Positions 23,661 to 31,851 are shown, counted from the stretch's first letter. The stretch is DNA of 64,000 nt from an uncultured Acetatifactor sp. (GCA_910579755.1 CAJTVB010000003.1:1-64000); one strand, 5' to 3'. Notes: a model not told the origin generated them from the sequence alone. Numbers and translations are program-made.

Positions 23661-24335
23661 TCATCCTGCGTTCCAGTCCTTTACCTGCTTCACAATCCAG
23701 TCCGCCAGCTCCTCCATTCCCTCTCCGGTTCTGGCGGAAATATAAATAATATGAATATCCGGGTTCCTCTGCCGGGCATATTTTTCCACCTTATTTTTGT
23801 CAAAATCAAAATAGGGCAGTACATCCGTCTTGCTCACTGCCAGCAAATCGCATTTTTCGTACATCAATGGATACTTCAGCGGCTTATCGTCTCCCTCTGG
23901 AACCGACAAAAGCGTCATGTTTTTTACCGCTCCTGTGTCAAATTCCGCAGGACAGACCAGATTTCCCACGTTCTCCAGCACGATCAGCTCCGCGTCCTCC
24001 ATCCCGAACTCATACAGTCCCTGCCTGGTCATATCCGCGTCCAGATGGCACATTCCTCCGGTATGGATCTGTATGGCTCGAATGCCTGCCTCCGTAAGCT
24101 TCTCCGCATCTACTGCGGAATCAATATCCGCCTCCATGACTCCCATCCTGACCCTGCCCTTCAGCGCCCTGGAGAGAGCCAGCAGCATGGTGGTCTTTCC
24201 GGATCCCGGAGAAGACATCAGATTCAGCAGAAAAACCTTCTTTTCCTTCAATTCAGCCCTCAGCCGGTCCGCGTCTCTGTCATTATTTTCAAAAATGCTT
24301 CTCTTCACCTCAATGATCCGCACATTTTTTTCCAT
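23661..24335 (-). CDS. hypB: HypB, nickel-delivery GTPase
   Basis: A 224-aa SIMIBI GTPase with Walker A SSPGSGKTT (near 43), VMEADIDSAVDAEKL and the guanine motif VSKTDVL. Nickel-site residues are at GGMCHLDADM (Cys-His, ~95) and LVCPAEFD (Cys, ~127), the same spacing as in Methanocaldococcus HypB. The His-rich N-terminal store of some HypBs is absent. It is the first gene of the operon; hypA is the last. GGAGAGGGG lies upstream of the ATG. Confidence 0.93.
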   Translation of the reverse strand: MEKNVRIIEVKRSIFENNDRDADRLRAELKEKKVFLLNLMSSPGSGKTTMLLALSRALKGRVRMGVMEADIDSAVDAEKLTEAGIRAIQIHTGGMCHLDADMTRQGLYEFGMEDAELIVLENVGNLVCPAEFDTGAVKNMTLLSVPEGDDKPLKYPLMYEKCDLLAVSKTDVLPYFDFDKNKVEKYARQRNPDIHIIYISARTGEGMEELADWIVKQVKDWNAG

Positions 24336-24482
24336 ATAAATGTCCCCTCTCCAATATATTTTGTCTCCGTCTGTAAAATCTTTTTTCAGAAAAGCAGACT
24401 ATTACTTTTATATTTTCCGATACAATTCCGTCCTTGTAAATTGACAAAACCTCCAAAAAGACGACAACGTTTTTTCTGGTCG

Positions 24483-24493
24483 TGGTCAGACCA
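24483..24493. promoter_or_regulatory. GntR/FCD-type operator, TGGTC-A-GACCA
   Basis: A perfect 11-bp palindrome with the TGGT-N3-ACCA core known for FCD-class GntR regulators (PdhR, LldR and related). It lies between hypB and the divergent GntR gene, 8 bp upstream of the latter's -35 box. A direct half site TGGTC begins at 24477. Confidence 0.65.
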
Positions 24494-24501
24494 TATTCCC
24501 A

Positions 24502-24531
24502 TTGACTTTTTTGTTCTCACAGTGATATATT
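24502..24531 (+). promoter_or_regulatory. Promoter of the GntR regulator gene
   Basis: TTGACT (24502-24507), 18 bp, TATATT (24526-24531). Transcription would start near 24538, which is only one base before an upstream ATG (24539) and supports the TTG at 24620 as the real start. Confidence 0.5.
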
Positions 24532-24619
24532 TGAGATAATGACAATTTCCATACAGCTCTCAAAATCCCATGGAAATGCAATTGAAACCTTCCATATTCA
24601 GCAGAAAAGAGGGATACCA

Positions 24620-25351
24620 TTGACTTTTAAAAGAATTGACGCTCCTTCTATCAAGGAATTATTTTTATCACAGCTGGAAGAAATGATTTTATCCGGTGAG
24701 CTGAAGCCCGGAGATCGTCTGCCCACCGAGCGGGAGCTGGCCGACGCCATGGGAATCAGCAAGACCATTGTACATGAAGGCATCCGGGAGCTGGCGCGCA
24801 CAGGCTTTCTGGATGTAGCTTCCCGAAAAGGTGTTTACGTGGCAGATTACACCAGCACCGGCAACATAGATACCCTTTTTGCCATTATCCGTTACCGGGG
24901 CGGAATGCCGGACACAAAAATGCTGATCAGCCTGCTCAATACCCGACTCTATCTGGAATGTCCTGCCATTGAAGAGCTGGCCTCAAGGCAGGATCCTTCT
25001 CACATCAAAAGGCTGGAAGAGCTTCAGGAAGAGGTGCGCAAAGCCATATCCTCCGATATCAATACCTTTGCATCCGCACTCTTCCTGTATCGCAAGACCA
25101 TTGTTTCTCTCACCGGAAACTGTATTTCTCCGCTGATTATGAACGCCTTTTTTACGGCCTCCATTTCCGCCTGGGCCAATTATTGTGAATATATCGGCCG
25201 GCAGGATACCTATGAAGTGCTGGCGCGGACCACAGAATATATCAAAAACGGGGATTCTCAAAGCGCCATCCGCCTGTTTCGGGAATGCATTGAAAAATAC
25301 AAAAGCTATCTTTCATTGCCCAAAGACACCTCCACCTTATGCAAGCCCTGA
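24620..25351 (+). CDS. GntR/FCD (FadR subfamily) transcriptional regulator
   Basis: A 243-aa regulator. N-terminal winged helix: IKELFLSQLEEMILSGELKPGDRLPTERELADAMG and a recognition helix with SKTIVHEGIRELARTGFL; the rest is an all-helical FCD ligand domain. The TTG start is preferred over the ATG at 24539: AAAGAGGG is 7 bases before it and the HTH begins at the expected distance. Divergent from the hypB operon with a matching operator between them, so it probably controls that operon and itself in response to a small acid. The 3' end overlaps the converging ABC-F gene by 46 bp. Confidence 0.85.
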   Translation: MTFKRIDAPSIKELFLSQLEEMILSGELKPGDRLPTERELADAMGISKTIVHEGIRELARTGFLDVASRKGVYVADYTSTGNIDTLFAIIRYRGGMPDTKMLISLLNTRLYLECPAIEELASRQDPSHIKRLEELQEEVRKAISSDINTFASALFLYRKTIVSLTGNCISPLIMNAFFTASISAWANYCEYIGRQDTYEVLARTTEYIKNGDSQSAIRLFRECIEKYKSYLSLPKDTSTLCKP

Positions 25352-26859
25352 CCGTCCAGTTCATAGAGCGCCGTACACACCTCTTCCATATATTTTCTGT
25401 CGTGGGAGACACTGATAATAGCCCCCGGAAAAGTAGACAATAATTTACGGATCACCGGCCCGGACAGCGGCGAGAAATTTCTGGTGGGCTCGTCCAGAAT
25501 CAGTACATTTCTCTGCTCCATGCTCATTTTCAGCAGCAACAGCTTGGCCTTCTGCCCTCCCGACAGCTCCCGGATCTGATGATCCATTTCATCTGCCGTA
25601 TATTTCATACTTCCCAAATAGGTGCGGATCCTGGAAGTCTCTTCCCTGTCAAAGGTCCTGGAAAGATATTCCACAGGCGTCCTGTCCAGCTCCAATAGCT
25701 CCTCGTAGTTCTGCGGCATATACGCGGCCCGGATGTCTTTTCTGGCCAAGAGCTCCTTCGCCAGAATCCGGAGCAGCGTAGTTTTACCTGCACCGTTTTT
25801 TCCTACAATACAGACCTTTTCCGGCCCCCTGACCTGAAGTTGGATATTTTCCGCAAGCGTCCTGTTCCCTGCACTCAGCCGCTCCAGATGAAAGTCCGCC
25901 ACCCACTTTCCCGCCGGAATCCCTTCTCCCTGGGCAAATCGGAAAAAGATGGCCTCCTCCGTCTCCGGCATCTGCGTCATATTTTCCGCCTGTCTTTCAA
26001 AGCGCCGCTCCATGGATTTTACCGCATGCATTTTTTTCTTCAGCAGCCGCCCTCCGGCAGGATTCTGTCTGCTGATATTATTCTGATCCCGCTCCACCTT
26101 ATCATGAATCCTGCGAAACCTTTCCTGCTGCTTTTCATATTCCGCCCGCTCTTCCCTGGCCAGAAGCTCCTGCCGCTCCAGCCCTCTCAGTCTCCTGTCC
26201 ACATAGGTCCGGTAATCCGCCCGCAGCACACTGCAGCGGCTCTGCGTTTTTCTCCGCAGCTGCTCCATATGAAGAATCATATTGGCCGTACGCTCCAGCA
26301 AGGTCTCGTCGTGGGATATAAACAGCACCGGGAATGGACAATCGTTAATAAAATCCTCCAGCCATCTCAGGGTTTCCATATCGATATCATTAGAGGGTTC
26401 ATCCAGCAGGAACACGTTCGGGTTCATGGATAATATCCTGATCATCTGGATTTTCACCTTTTCTCCACCGGAAAGCGTCTCCATTCTGGCCGCGCTGTAG
26501 AGCATATCCATGGAAACTCCCAGCTTTCCTGCCCAGGCGGCGAGCTGACTGTAATCCGCATCCAGAAAGGATGCTTCCTCCGATAAATACTCATAAACGG
26601 TTTTTTCCCAATCTTCCCTTCCCAGCTCCTGGGGCAGATACCCGCAGTAAGCATGGTTTTTTATGATCTCGCCTGTATATTCCGCATAGTCCTCCACCAG
26701 CCTGCTGTCATATAAAAGCTTCAGCAGCGTAGATTTTCCGTTTCCTTCCTCCCCTATGACAGCTGCCTTGTCGCCATCATTGAGGACAAAAGACAGGTTC
26801 TCAACCAATGGACGCAGATCCTTTTTGTGATATAAACATAAATTTTTTATCTGTATCAT
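25306..26859 (-). CDS. ABC-F ribosomal protection ATPase
   Basis: A 517-aa protein with two ABC cassettes and no membrane domain: GEEGNGKST / LSGGEKVKIQ / LLDEPSNDID in the first, GKNGAGKTT / LSGGQKAKLL / LDEPTRNFSPLSGP in the second, joined by a long charged linker (~215-310). The DEPTRNF motif and an attenuator leader are typical of antibiotic-resistance ABC-Fs (Vga/Lsa/Msr types) that displace drugs from the peptidyl transferase centre. Which drugs cannot be told. The start MIQIKNLCLY has GGGAGG 4-5 bases upstream. Confidence 0.9.
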   Translation of the reverse strand: MIQIKNLCLYHKKDLRPLVENLSFVLNDGDKAAVIGEEGNGKSTLLKLLYDSRLVEDYAEYTGEIIKNHAYCGYLPQELGREDWEKTVYEYLSEEASFLDADYSQLAAWAGKLGVSMDMLYSAARMETLSGGEKVKIQMIRILSMNPNVFLLDEPSNDIDMETLRWLEDFINDCPFPVLFISHDETLLERTANMILHMEQLRRKTQSRCSVLRADYRTYVDRRLRGLERQELLAREERAEYEKQQERFRRIHDKVERDQNNISRQNPAGGRLLKKKMHAVKSMERRFERQAENMTQMPETEEAIFFRFAQGEGIPAGKWVADFHLERLSAGNRTLAENIQLQVRGPEKVCIVGKNGAGKTTLLRILAKELLARKDIRAAYMPQNYEELLELDRTPVEYLSRTFDREETSRIRTYLGSMKYTADEMDHQIRELSGGQKAKLLLLKMSMEQRNVLILDEPTRNFSPLSGPVIRKLLSTFPGAIISVSHDRKYMEEVCTALYELDGQGLHKVEVSLGNER

Positions 26860-26874
26860 ATAACCTCCCGCATA

Positions 26875-26918
26875 ATATAAAAAAACTGCTTCCGGTCCCC
26901 CGCACCGAAAACAGTTTT
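26875..26918 (-). terminator. Leader terminator ahead of the ABC-F gene
   Basis: A 15-bp stem (arms 26904-26918 and 26882-26896, with two G-U pairs), a 7-nt loop and a run of seven T ending just before the GGGAGG of the ABC-F gene. Its position inside the transcript and before the start marks it as an attenuator. Confidence 0.85.
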
Positions 26919-27067
26919 CCACATTCTTATTCCGTCATACAGACACAGATAAAAATCTGTTCTTTCAAACAGGCAAGCCTGGGCTGCTATGATCGGTGCA
27001 CAATGGAAACATAGCGGCCTGATCTGCCCGCCTTTCCGGAAATCCCTGTGCGCTTTCGATTCATAGC

Positions 27068-27079
27068 TTATCTGTACAT
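27068..27079 (-). CDS. Three-residue leader peptide (Met-Tyr-Arg)
   Basis: ATG TAC AGA TAA with AGGAGGAAGG ideally placed upstream, 24 nt into the ABC-F leader. Minimal uORFs of this kind act as ribosome stalling sensors in several ABC-F leaders. No protein function is expected. The call rests on the RBS, the position and the terminator downstream. Confidence 0.6.
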   Translation of the reverse strand: MYR

Positions 27080-27109
27080 TGCCTTCCTCCTGTTTCTCTT
27101 TATAGCTGC

Positions 27110-27138
27110 ATTATATCAACTGCTAAAGCACAAGTCAA
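27110..27138 (-). promoter_or_regulatory. Promoter of the ABC-F leader
   Basis: TTGACT (27133-27138), exactly 17 bp, TATAAT (27110-27115) on the minus strand. A near-consensus sigma-A promoter, consistent with constant transcription controlled downstream by attenuation. Confidence 0.85.
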
Positions 27139-27166
27139 TACATCATTCCCCTGCATCTTCCATATT

Positions 27167-27300
27167 TCATATGATTTGAGTCACCTTGTCCAAATCGATC
27201 TCAAGCTCTCCGCCATAGATTGTCACGGGAGCCTTTCAGGCCTGCACAAAATCAGTACATCCGGTTGAACCATCGTCCGCTCGTCAAAGTCCAGCTTCAC
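27167..27300 (-). pseudogene. Possible remnant of a Uma2-like (DUF820) gene
   Basis: The minus strand encodes KLDFDERTMVQPDVLILCRPERL and then, after a frame change and apparent deletion, TIYGGELEIDLDKVTQI before a stop. Both pieces resemble the middle and end of Uma2-family putative nucleases. No intact frame exists. The rest of the interval 27139-27400 holds only the hflK promoter; I see no gene. Confidence 0.35.
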
Positions 27301-27346
27301 ATCTTATTTATGCACTATAGCTTTTTATAACGTGCGCCGATTTTTA

Positions 27347-27375
27347 TTGTAATTTCACAACGAAGTAGGTATGAT
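27347..27375 (+). promoter_or_regulatory. Promoter of hflKC
   Basis: TTGTAA (27347-27352), 17 bp, TATGAT (27370-27375), about 35 bp before the AAGGAGG of hflK. Confidence 0.6.
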
Positions 27376-27409
27376 AAACTTAACATCCAGCTGAAGGAGG
27401 CGAAAATTT

Positions 27410-28519
27410 ATGAACGGTGATTCTTTGCGCAACAAAAAGAATGGTTTTGAAACAATGGACGGAGGAAGGTCAGATATTCCCCGAAAGAGCTACGGCGGAA
27501 AAATAGTCTGCATTGCGGCAATTCTTGTGGCTGCTGTCATATTAATTATGAATTCCGCCTATGAGATCAAAGAGCAGGAGCAGGCAGTGCTGATCACCCT
27601 GGGAAGGGCACAGGCGGTGACGGATCCGGGACTCCACTTTAAAATTCCTTTCATCCAGCAGGTCCGGAAGGTGAACACCACCATCCAGGGCTTTGCCATT
27701 GGCTATTCCACCGATGATAATGTGGTAAACGAGGATGAATCCCTGATGATTACCTCTGATTTTAATTTTATTGACGTTGATTTTTACGTGGAATACCGTT
27801 ACAGCGATCCCGTCAGAGCGCTGTACGCATCCAAAAATCCCCTGGATATCCTTCGGAATATCTGCCAGAGCTGTATCCGCACCATCATAGGCGGCTACCC
27901 TGTGGATGATGTGCTGACTACAGGAAAAAATGAAATTCTGGCTGCCATCCGGGAGAAAATACTGGCGGAGCTGGAGCAGCAGGATATCGGCATCCAGCTT
28001 ATGAACATTACCATACAGGACGCCGAGCCTCCCACCACAGAGGTCATGGAGGCATTTAAAGCGGTAGAGACGGCAAAACAGGGCAAGGAAACAGCGCTGA
28101 ACAACGCCAACAAGTACCGCAATGAGCAGCTGCCTTCGGCACAGGCCAGAGCGGACGGTATTATTAAGGATGCGGAAGCTCAAAAGACAGAGCGTATTAA
28201 CGAAGCAACTGCTCAGGTGGCCCGCTTCAACGCCATGTATCAGGAATATATTAAAAATCCGGCTGTCACCAGACAGCGTATGTTCTATGAGGCTATGGAA
28301 GATGTGCTGCCGGGGCTGAAGGTGATTATTGAAAGTCCTGGAGGCAGCCTGCAGACCATCTATCCCATCGAGCCCTTTACAGCCGGCTCCGATAACGGCA
28401 GCGTGGAAGATGGCACTGACAGCAGCAACGGCTATGGCAGTAACCCTGACAACAGTGATCGCGGCGCTGCTCCTGAGAACGGAAACAGGACTTCCAGCCA
28501 GGATGATCAGAAAGACTAA
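27410..28519 (+). CDS. hflK: HflK, SPFH/band 7 membrane protein
   Basis: A 369-aa protein: short cytoplasmic N-terminus, one membrane helix (~residues 31-49), then the SPFH domain beginning YEIKEQEQAVLITLGRAQAVTDPGLHFKIPF, a coiled-coil stretch (~220-285, rich in Ala/Glu) and a low-complexity Gly/Ser/Asn/Asp tail (~320-369). HflK and HflC form a large membrane cage; in E. coli it regulates FtsH. An ftsH gene lies at 48.6 kb here. AAGGAGG is 10 bases before the ATG and hflC follows 14 bp after the stop. Confidence 0.9.
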   Translation: MNGDSLRNKKNGFETMDGGRSDIPRKSYGGKIVCIAAILVAAVILIMNSAYEIKEQEQAVLITLGRAQAVTDPGLHFKIPFIQQVRKVNTTIQGFAIGYSTDDNVVNEDESLMITSDFNFIDVDFYVEYRYSDPVRALYASKNPLDILRNICQSCIRTIIGGYPVDDVLTTGKNEILAAIREKILAELEQQDIGIQLMNITIQDAEPPTTEVMEAFKAVETAKQGKETALNNANKYRNEQLPSAQARADGIIKDAEAQKTERINEATAQVARFNAMYQEYIKNPAVTRQRMFYEAMEDVLPGLKVIIESPGGSLQTIYPIEPFTAGSDNGSVEDGTDSSNGYGSNPDNSDRGAAPENGNRTSSQDDQKD

Positions 28520-28533
28520 CGAGGTGTAAAATT

Positions 28534-29403
28534 ATGAAGACCGTAAAAAGAATTTCTCTTGTAGTAATATTGCTGGCCCTCCTGATCACAGGCGCTTCCA
28601 GTATCGTAATCACTCATGAAAATGAGTATAGCCTGATCCGCCAGTTCGGCAGGATCGATCATGTAGTGGCCGAGGCCGGTGTCAGCTTCAAAATTCCTTT
28701 TATTCAAAGCGTGGACACTCTGCCCAAGCAGACGCTGCTGTACGACCTGTCTCCCTCTGACGTCATTACCAGCGACAAGAAAACCATGATTTGTGACAGT
28801 TATATTCTATGGCGGATTGTAGATCCGCAAAAATTTGCCCAGACCCTGAATTCCTCAATTCCCAGCGCGGAAAACCGCCTGGATGCCATTGTGTACTACT
28901 CCACAAAAACCGTGATCAGCAGCACTCCCCAGGATGACGTAATCTCAGGGCGGGGCGGGGCTCTGTCCTCCGCCATCATTGCCAATATCGGTACTTCCCT
29001 GGAGCAGTATGGAATAGAGCTGTTGTCCTTCGAAATCAAAAAGCTGGATCTTCCCAGCGACAACAAGGCTGCCGTCTACGAGCGCATGATCTCTGAGAGG
29101 GACAATATCGCAGCTACCTACACGGCAGAAGGAAGCTCAGAGGCCCAAAAAATCCGCAACACCACTGACAAGGAAGTGACCGTTATGCTTTCCGATGCCG
29201 AGAAGGATGCCGAAATCCTGATTGCAGAGGGCGAGGCAGAATACATGCGCATTCTCTCCGAAGCCTACAACGATCCCTCCAAGCAGGAATTCTACTCTTT
29301 TGTCAGAAGCCTGGATGCCCTGAAAATATCCATGCAGGGCGGCAGCAAAACTCTGATCCTGTCTCCCGACTCGCCGATTGCACAGATTTTTTATAACAAA
29401 TAG
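28534..29403 (+). CDS. hflC: HflC, SPFH/band 7 membrane protein
   Basis: A 289-aa partner of HflK with an N-terminal membrane helix (~residues 5-25), the SPFH core ENEYSLIRQFGRIDHVVAEAGVSFKIPFIQ, and a C-terminal coiled coil ending in the HflC-typical LRSL-like segment YSFVRSLDALKISM. GAGGTG precedes the ATG. It ends 7 bp from the stop of the converging acetyltransferase gene; I see no clear terminator between them. Confidence 0.92.
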   Translation: MKTVKRISLVVILLALLITGASSIVITHENEYSLIRQFGRIDHVVAEAGVSFKIPFIQSVDTLPKQTLLYDLSPSDVITSDKKTMICDSYILWRIVDPQKFAQTLNSSIPSAENRLDAIVYYSTKTVISSTPQDDVISGRGGALSSAIIANIGTSLEQYGIELLSFEIKKLDLPSDNKAAVYERMISERDNIAATYTAEGSSEAQKIRNTTDKEVTVMLSDAEKDAEILIAEGEAEYMRILSEAYNDPSKQEFYSFVRSLDALKISMQGGSKTLILSPDSPIAQIFYNK

Positions 29404-29410
29404 CATTGAT

Positions 29411-30220
29411 TCAAGGTCTCCCCGCCAAAAGCCGCCGGTATGTCTTTCCGTTCAAAGTAATCAGCTCAGTCTGGCAAAAGCCCAGCCGGCGGCAGAGGCG
29501 CAGGGAGATTTCGTTATCTGCCTCTACCAGTGCCTGCACCCTCTCAAAGCCCAGGGTCTCCCAGCCATATTTCATAATGGCCCGGCAGACCTCCTCCCCA
29601 TATCCCCGGCGCTGCCAGCCAACGCCTATGATAAAGCCCAGCTCCGGTTCCGCAAATCCCTCCCGATAGGAGAAGCCGGCTCTTCCGATCACATTCCCGC
29701 TCTCCTTCTCCACCACAGTCCATACACCGAATTCAAAAAAGGTATATACCTTCTCAATATATTCCCTGACATAGGCCTTTTCCTGCTCTATATCCGGATA
29801 CAGCCCCTCCATGAACCTGGTGATGGAGGGATCCGCATAGATCCTGTAAAAGTCCTCCACATCCTCCACGGAGGTTTCCCGGACCAGGCACCGCGGCGTC
29901 TCCAGAATATCCCAGGAAAGTCCCTTCAATCTCCGGTAAACCTTTTCTACATACTCCGGGTCCAGATGCCCGGGATCCTCCGCCGCAAACACGAAATCAG
30001 AAAAATCCTGATTTTGATTTCCCTGATGAAACCAGATCAGAACGGCCTCTCCCTGATCCCGCAGCCCCCTGGCCGTCACTGCGTCATCCGTTACATACAG
30101 CCATTTCTTTTCCTCCAAAGCCGAAGTCTTCTCCCGCCGGACTTGAATTCTGTCCAGGTAGATTCCGTCCATACAGATTCCGTTTGAATTTTTATCATTT
30201 TGCTCACACACCCTGTTCAC
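29411..30220 (-). CDS. GNAT acetyltransferase with an added N-terminal region
   Basis: A 269-aa protein. The C-terminal ~170 aa are a RimJ/RimL-type GNAT domain: CLVRETSVEDVEDFYRIYADP, the acetyl-CoA loop VGWQRRGYGEEVCRAIM (~205) and LVEADNEISLRLCRRLGF (~238). About 100 N-terminal residues (DDAVTARGLRDQGEAVLIWFHQ...) look like a separate sensing or capping domain I cannot name. The GTG start at 30220 is used because AGAGGG sits 2-3 bases upstream; ATG at 30172 is the alternative. Substrate unknown. Confidence 0.82.
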   Translation of the reverse strand: MNRVCEQNDKNSNGICMDGIYLDRIQVRREKTSALEEKKWLYVTDDAVTARGLRDQGEAVLIWFHQGNQNQDFSDFVFAAEDPGHLDPEYVEKVYRRLKGLSWDILETPRCLVRETSVEDVEDFYRIYADPSITRFMEGLYPDIEQEKAYVREYIEKVYTFFEFGVWTVVEKESGNVIGRAGFSYREGFAEPELGFIIGVGWQRRGYGEEVCRAIMKYGWETLGFERVQALVEADNEISLRLCRRLGFCQTELITLNGKTYRRLLAGRP

Positions 30221-30227
30221 TTCCCTC

Positions 30228-30256
30228 TTTACCTTATCCCGCTTTTAGCGTATAAT
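30228..30256 (+). promoter_or_regulatory. Promoter of the cyclophilin gene
   Basis: TTTACC (30228-30233), 17 bp, TATAAT (30251-30256), about 70 bp before the ATG and overlapping the 5' end of the divergent acetyltransferase gene region. Confidence 0.6.
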
Positions 30257-30324
30257 GATGGCCAGCGCAGTACGAACTGCCGCTTGTCTGCTTTACATTA
30301 TTTTAACCAGAAAGGACAACTATA

Positions 30325-30846
30325 ATGGCAAAAAATCCTGTTGTTACTATTCAAATGAAAGGCGGAGACATTATCCGTCTGGAGCTGTATCCCGATGTGG
30401 CGCCCATCTCCGTTCATAATTTTATCAGCCTTGTAAACAAAAAGTTCTATGACGGTTTGATCTTTCACCGCGTTATCAAGGGCTTTATGATCCAGGGCGG
30501 CTGTCCGGACGGGAACGGTATGGGAGGTCCCGGTTACAGCATCAAGGGTGAATTTTCCCAGAACGGCGTTTCCAACACCCTGAAGCACACGGAAGGCGTC
30601 CTTTCCATGGCCAGGGCAATGGATCCCAACTCTGCAGGCTCTCAGTTCTTTATCATGCATAAAAATGCCCCTCATCTGGATGGCGCTTACGCTGCTTTCG
30701 GCAAGGTTATCGAAGGAATGGATACGGTAAACCGTATTGCCGAAACCGCCGTAGACTATTCTGACAGACCCCGTGAGGATCAGATTATGGAGCATGTTAC
30801 GGTAGATTGCTTTGGGGAAGAATACCCGGAACCGGAAAAGCTTTGA
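30325..30846 (+). CDS. Cyclophilin-type peptidyl-prolyl isomerase
   Basis: A 173-aa cytosolic cyclophilin: FHRVIKGFMIQGG carries the catalytic Arg-Val-Ile-xx-Phe-Met-xx-Gly motif (~48), followed by GPGYSIKGEF, MARAMDPNSAGSQFFI and YAAFGKVIEGMDTVN. It speeds cis-trans isomerisation at proline bonds. No signal peptide is present. AGAAAGGA precedes the ATG and the gene is monocistronic. Confidence 0.94.
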   Translation: MAKNPVVTIQMKGGDIIRLELYPDVAPISVHNFISLVNKKFYDGLIFHRVIKGFMIQGGCPDGNGMGGPGYSIKGEFSQNGVSNTLKHTEGVLSMARAMDPNSAGSQFFIMHKNAPHLDGAYAAFGKVIEGMDTVNRIAETAVDYSDRPREDQIMEHVTVDCFGEEYPEPEKL

Positions 30847-30999
30847 GTTCATATTTTGTTTACAATTAATTCAAGGTTTCTTTACTCCCCAATCATTCTT
30901 TAGACATTTCTATACCCTATACTAAGACCATAGCAAACAACAAACAACCAAATCGCCAGTCACAGTTAACTGTTTACTAAATAACTTTTTCATAATAAG

Positions 31000-31045
31000 T
31001 GCCAAGGAACCTGGTTCCTTGGCATCCTCCCTTTTCAGGGGTTTT
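31000..31045. terminator. Hairpin pair between converging genes
   Basis: A perfect 11-bp stem with a CTG loop (31000-31010 / 31014-31024), then a smaller CCC-TTTTCA-GGG hairpin followed by TTTTTATTTTTTT. On the + strand this gives a plausible terminator for the cyclophilin gene; its distance from the stop (about 150 nt) is long. The gap 30847-31061 holds no gene that I can see. Confidence 0.5.
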
Positions 31046-31061
31046 TATTTTTTTATCTGCC

Positions 31062-31820
31062 TCACATGCGGGATGCCCGCAGTACGGCGCATATGGGATA
31101 GTGGTCAGACAAATAGACGCCGCTCCTGACATCTGTCCATTTCACCAGGCTTTCGCAGTCCAATCCTTTGGTAAATATGTAATCGATACACTCCTGGGGC
31201 CCTTCTCTGAAATAATCATGAAAGGTAACGCCGATCCCCTCTGTCACATTGGCATAGCCCCGATTCTTCATCAGAGCGATCTCTTCGCTGTCCGGCTCTG
31301 CATTCATATCTCCGGCAACGATCACAGGAGCCTGGGAGAACAGCTGGTTTCGCTCCAGCTTATCAGCAATCTGCCTCATAGCCAGCTGCCTGGCCAGAGA
31401 GCCCACATGGTCCAGATGGGTATTGACAATTCGGAATATCTGCCTTGTTCCCGTCTCCTCAAACACGGCCTCCGTGCAGGTTCTGGGACAGGTGCTCTGT
31501 TCCGGATAACGTGAACCGGGCACATACGGCGTCTCCGACAGCCAATAGGTCTCCATCTGGATCAAATTCATGCTGTCCTTCCGATAAGCAACGGTCATCT
31601 GTTCGTTACTCAGCTCCTGATCCCGGCCACAGCCAATCACATAATATTCCGCCAGCGCCTCCTTCAGCCAGACCGCCACATGAGGCAGCACCTCCTGAAA
31701 GCAAATCACGTCCGGTTTTTCCTGCTGAAGCTTCTCCAGGATTAACGGCTTACGAAAACAGAAATTGTTGTCTCCGTCCTGCTCATAATCGCAGCGAATG
31801 TTAAATGTCACCAGCTTCAT
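31062..31820 (-). CDS. Endonuclease/exonuclease/phosphatase family protein
   Basis: A 252-aa EEP-fold enzyme. Motifs in order: LVTFNIRCD, DVICFQEVLP (metal-binding Glu), RIVNTHLDHVGSLAR, VIVAGDMNAEPDSEE and the closing SDHYPICAVL His-Asp pair. The family ranges from nucleases to sugar and lipid phosphatases; compact cytosolic members like this are unassigned. The start MKLVTFNIR is chosen because GGAGG lies 11 bases upstream and the fold starts at once. It is next to, and co-directional with, the carbohydrate locus. Confidence 0.87.
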   Translation of the reverse strand: MKLVTFNIRCDYEQDGDNNFCFRKPLILEKLQQEKPDVICFQEVLPHVAVWLKEALAEYYVIGCGRDQELSNEQMTVAYRKDSMNLIQMETYWLSETPYVPGSRYPEQSTCPRTCTEAVFEETGTRQIFRIVNTHLDHVGSLARQLAMRQIADKLERNQLFSQAPVIVAGDMNAEPDSEEIALMKNRGYANVTEGIGVTFHDYFREGPQECIDYIFTKGLDCESLVKWTDVRSGVYLSDHYPICAVLRASRM

Positions 31821-31851
31821 TTTGATACATACCTCCATCAACATTTTTTAA

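Larger units (their letters stand above)
26860..27103 (-). promoter_or_regulatory. ABC-F attenuation leader
   Basis: About 240 nt of transcribed leader between promoter and gene. In order: a strong RBS, a three-codon uORF (27068-27079), a GCTATG/CATAGC hairpin, a segment GCACCGA (minus strand, 26993-26999) complementary over 7 nt to the terminator's 5' arm and loop (26902-26908), an ACAGAT-TTTT-ATCTGT hairpin (26945-26960), then the terminator. It fits ribosome-mediated attenuation: a drug-stalled ribosome would favour the antiterminator and open the gene. Confidence 0.72.

Noticed and set aside
15030..24335. NiFe hydrogenase or CODH operon
   Set aside because: HypA, HypB and a CooC-type protein are present, but no hydrogenase large or small subunit and no CooS/AcsA-type catalytic subunit can be found in the window.
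24539..24619. ATG at 24539 as start of the GntR gene
   Set aside because: It lies next to the predicted transcription start with no RBS, and adds 27 residues before the DNA-binding domain; TTG at 24620 has a good RBS.
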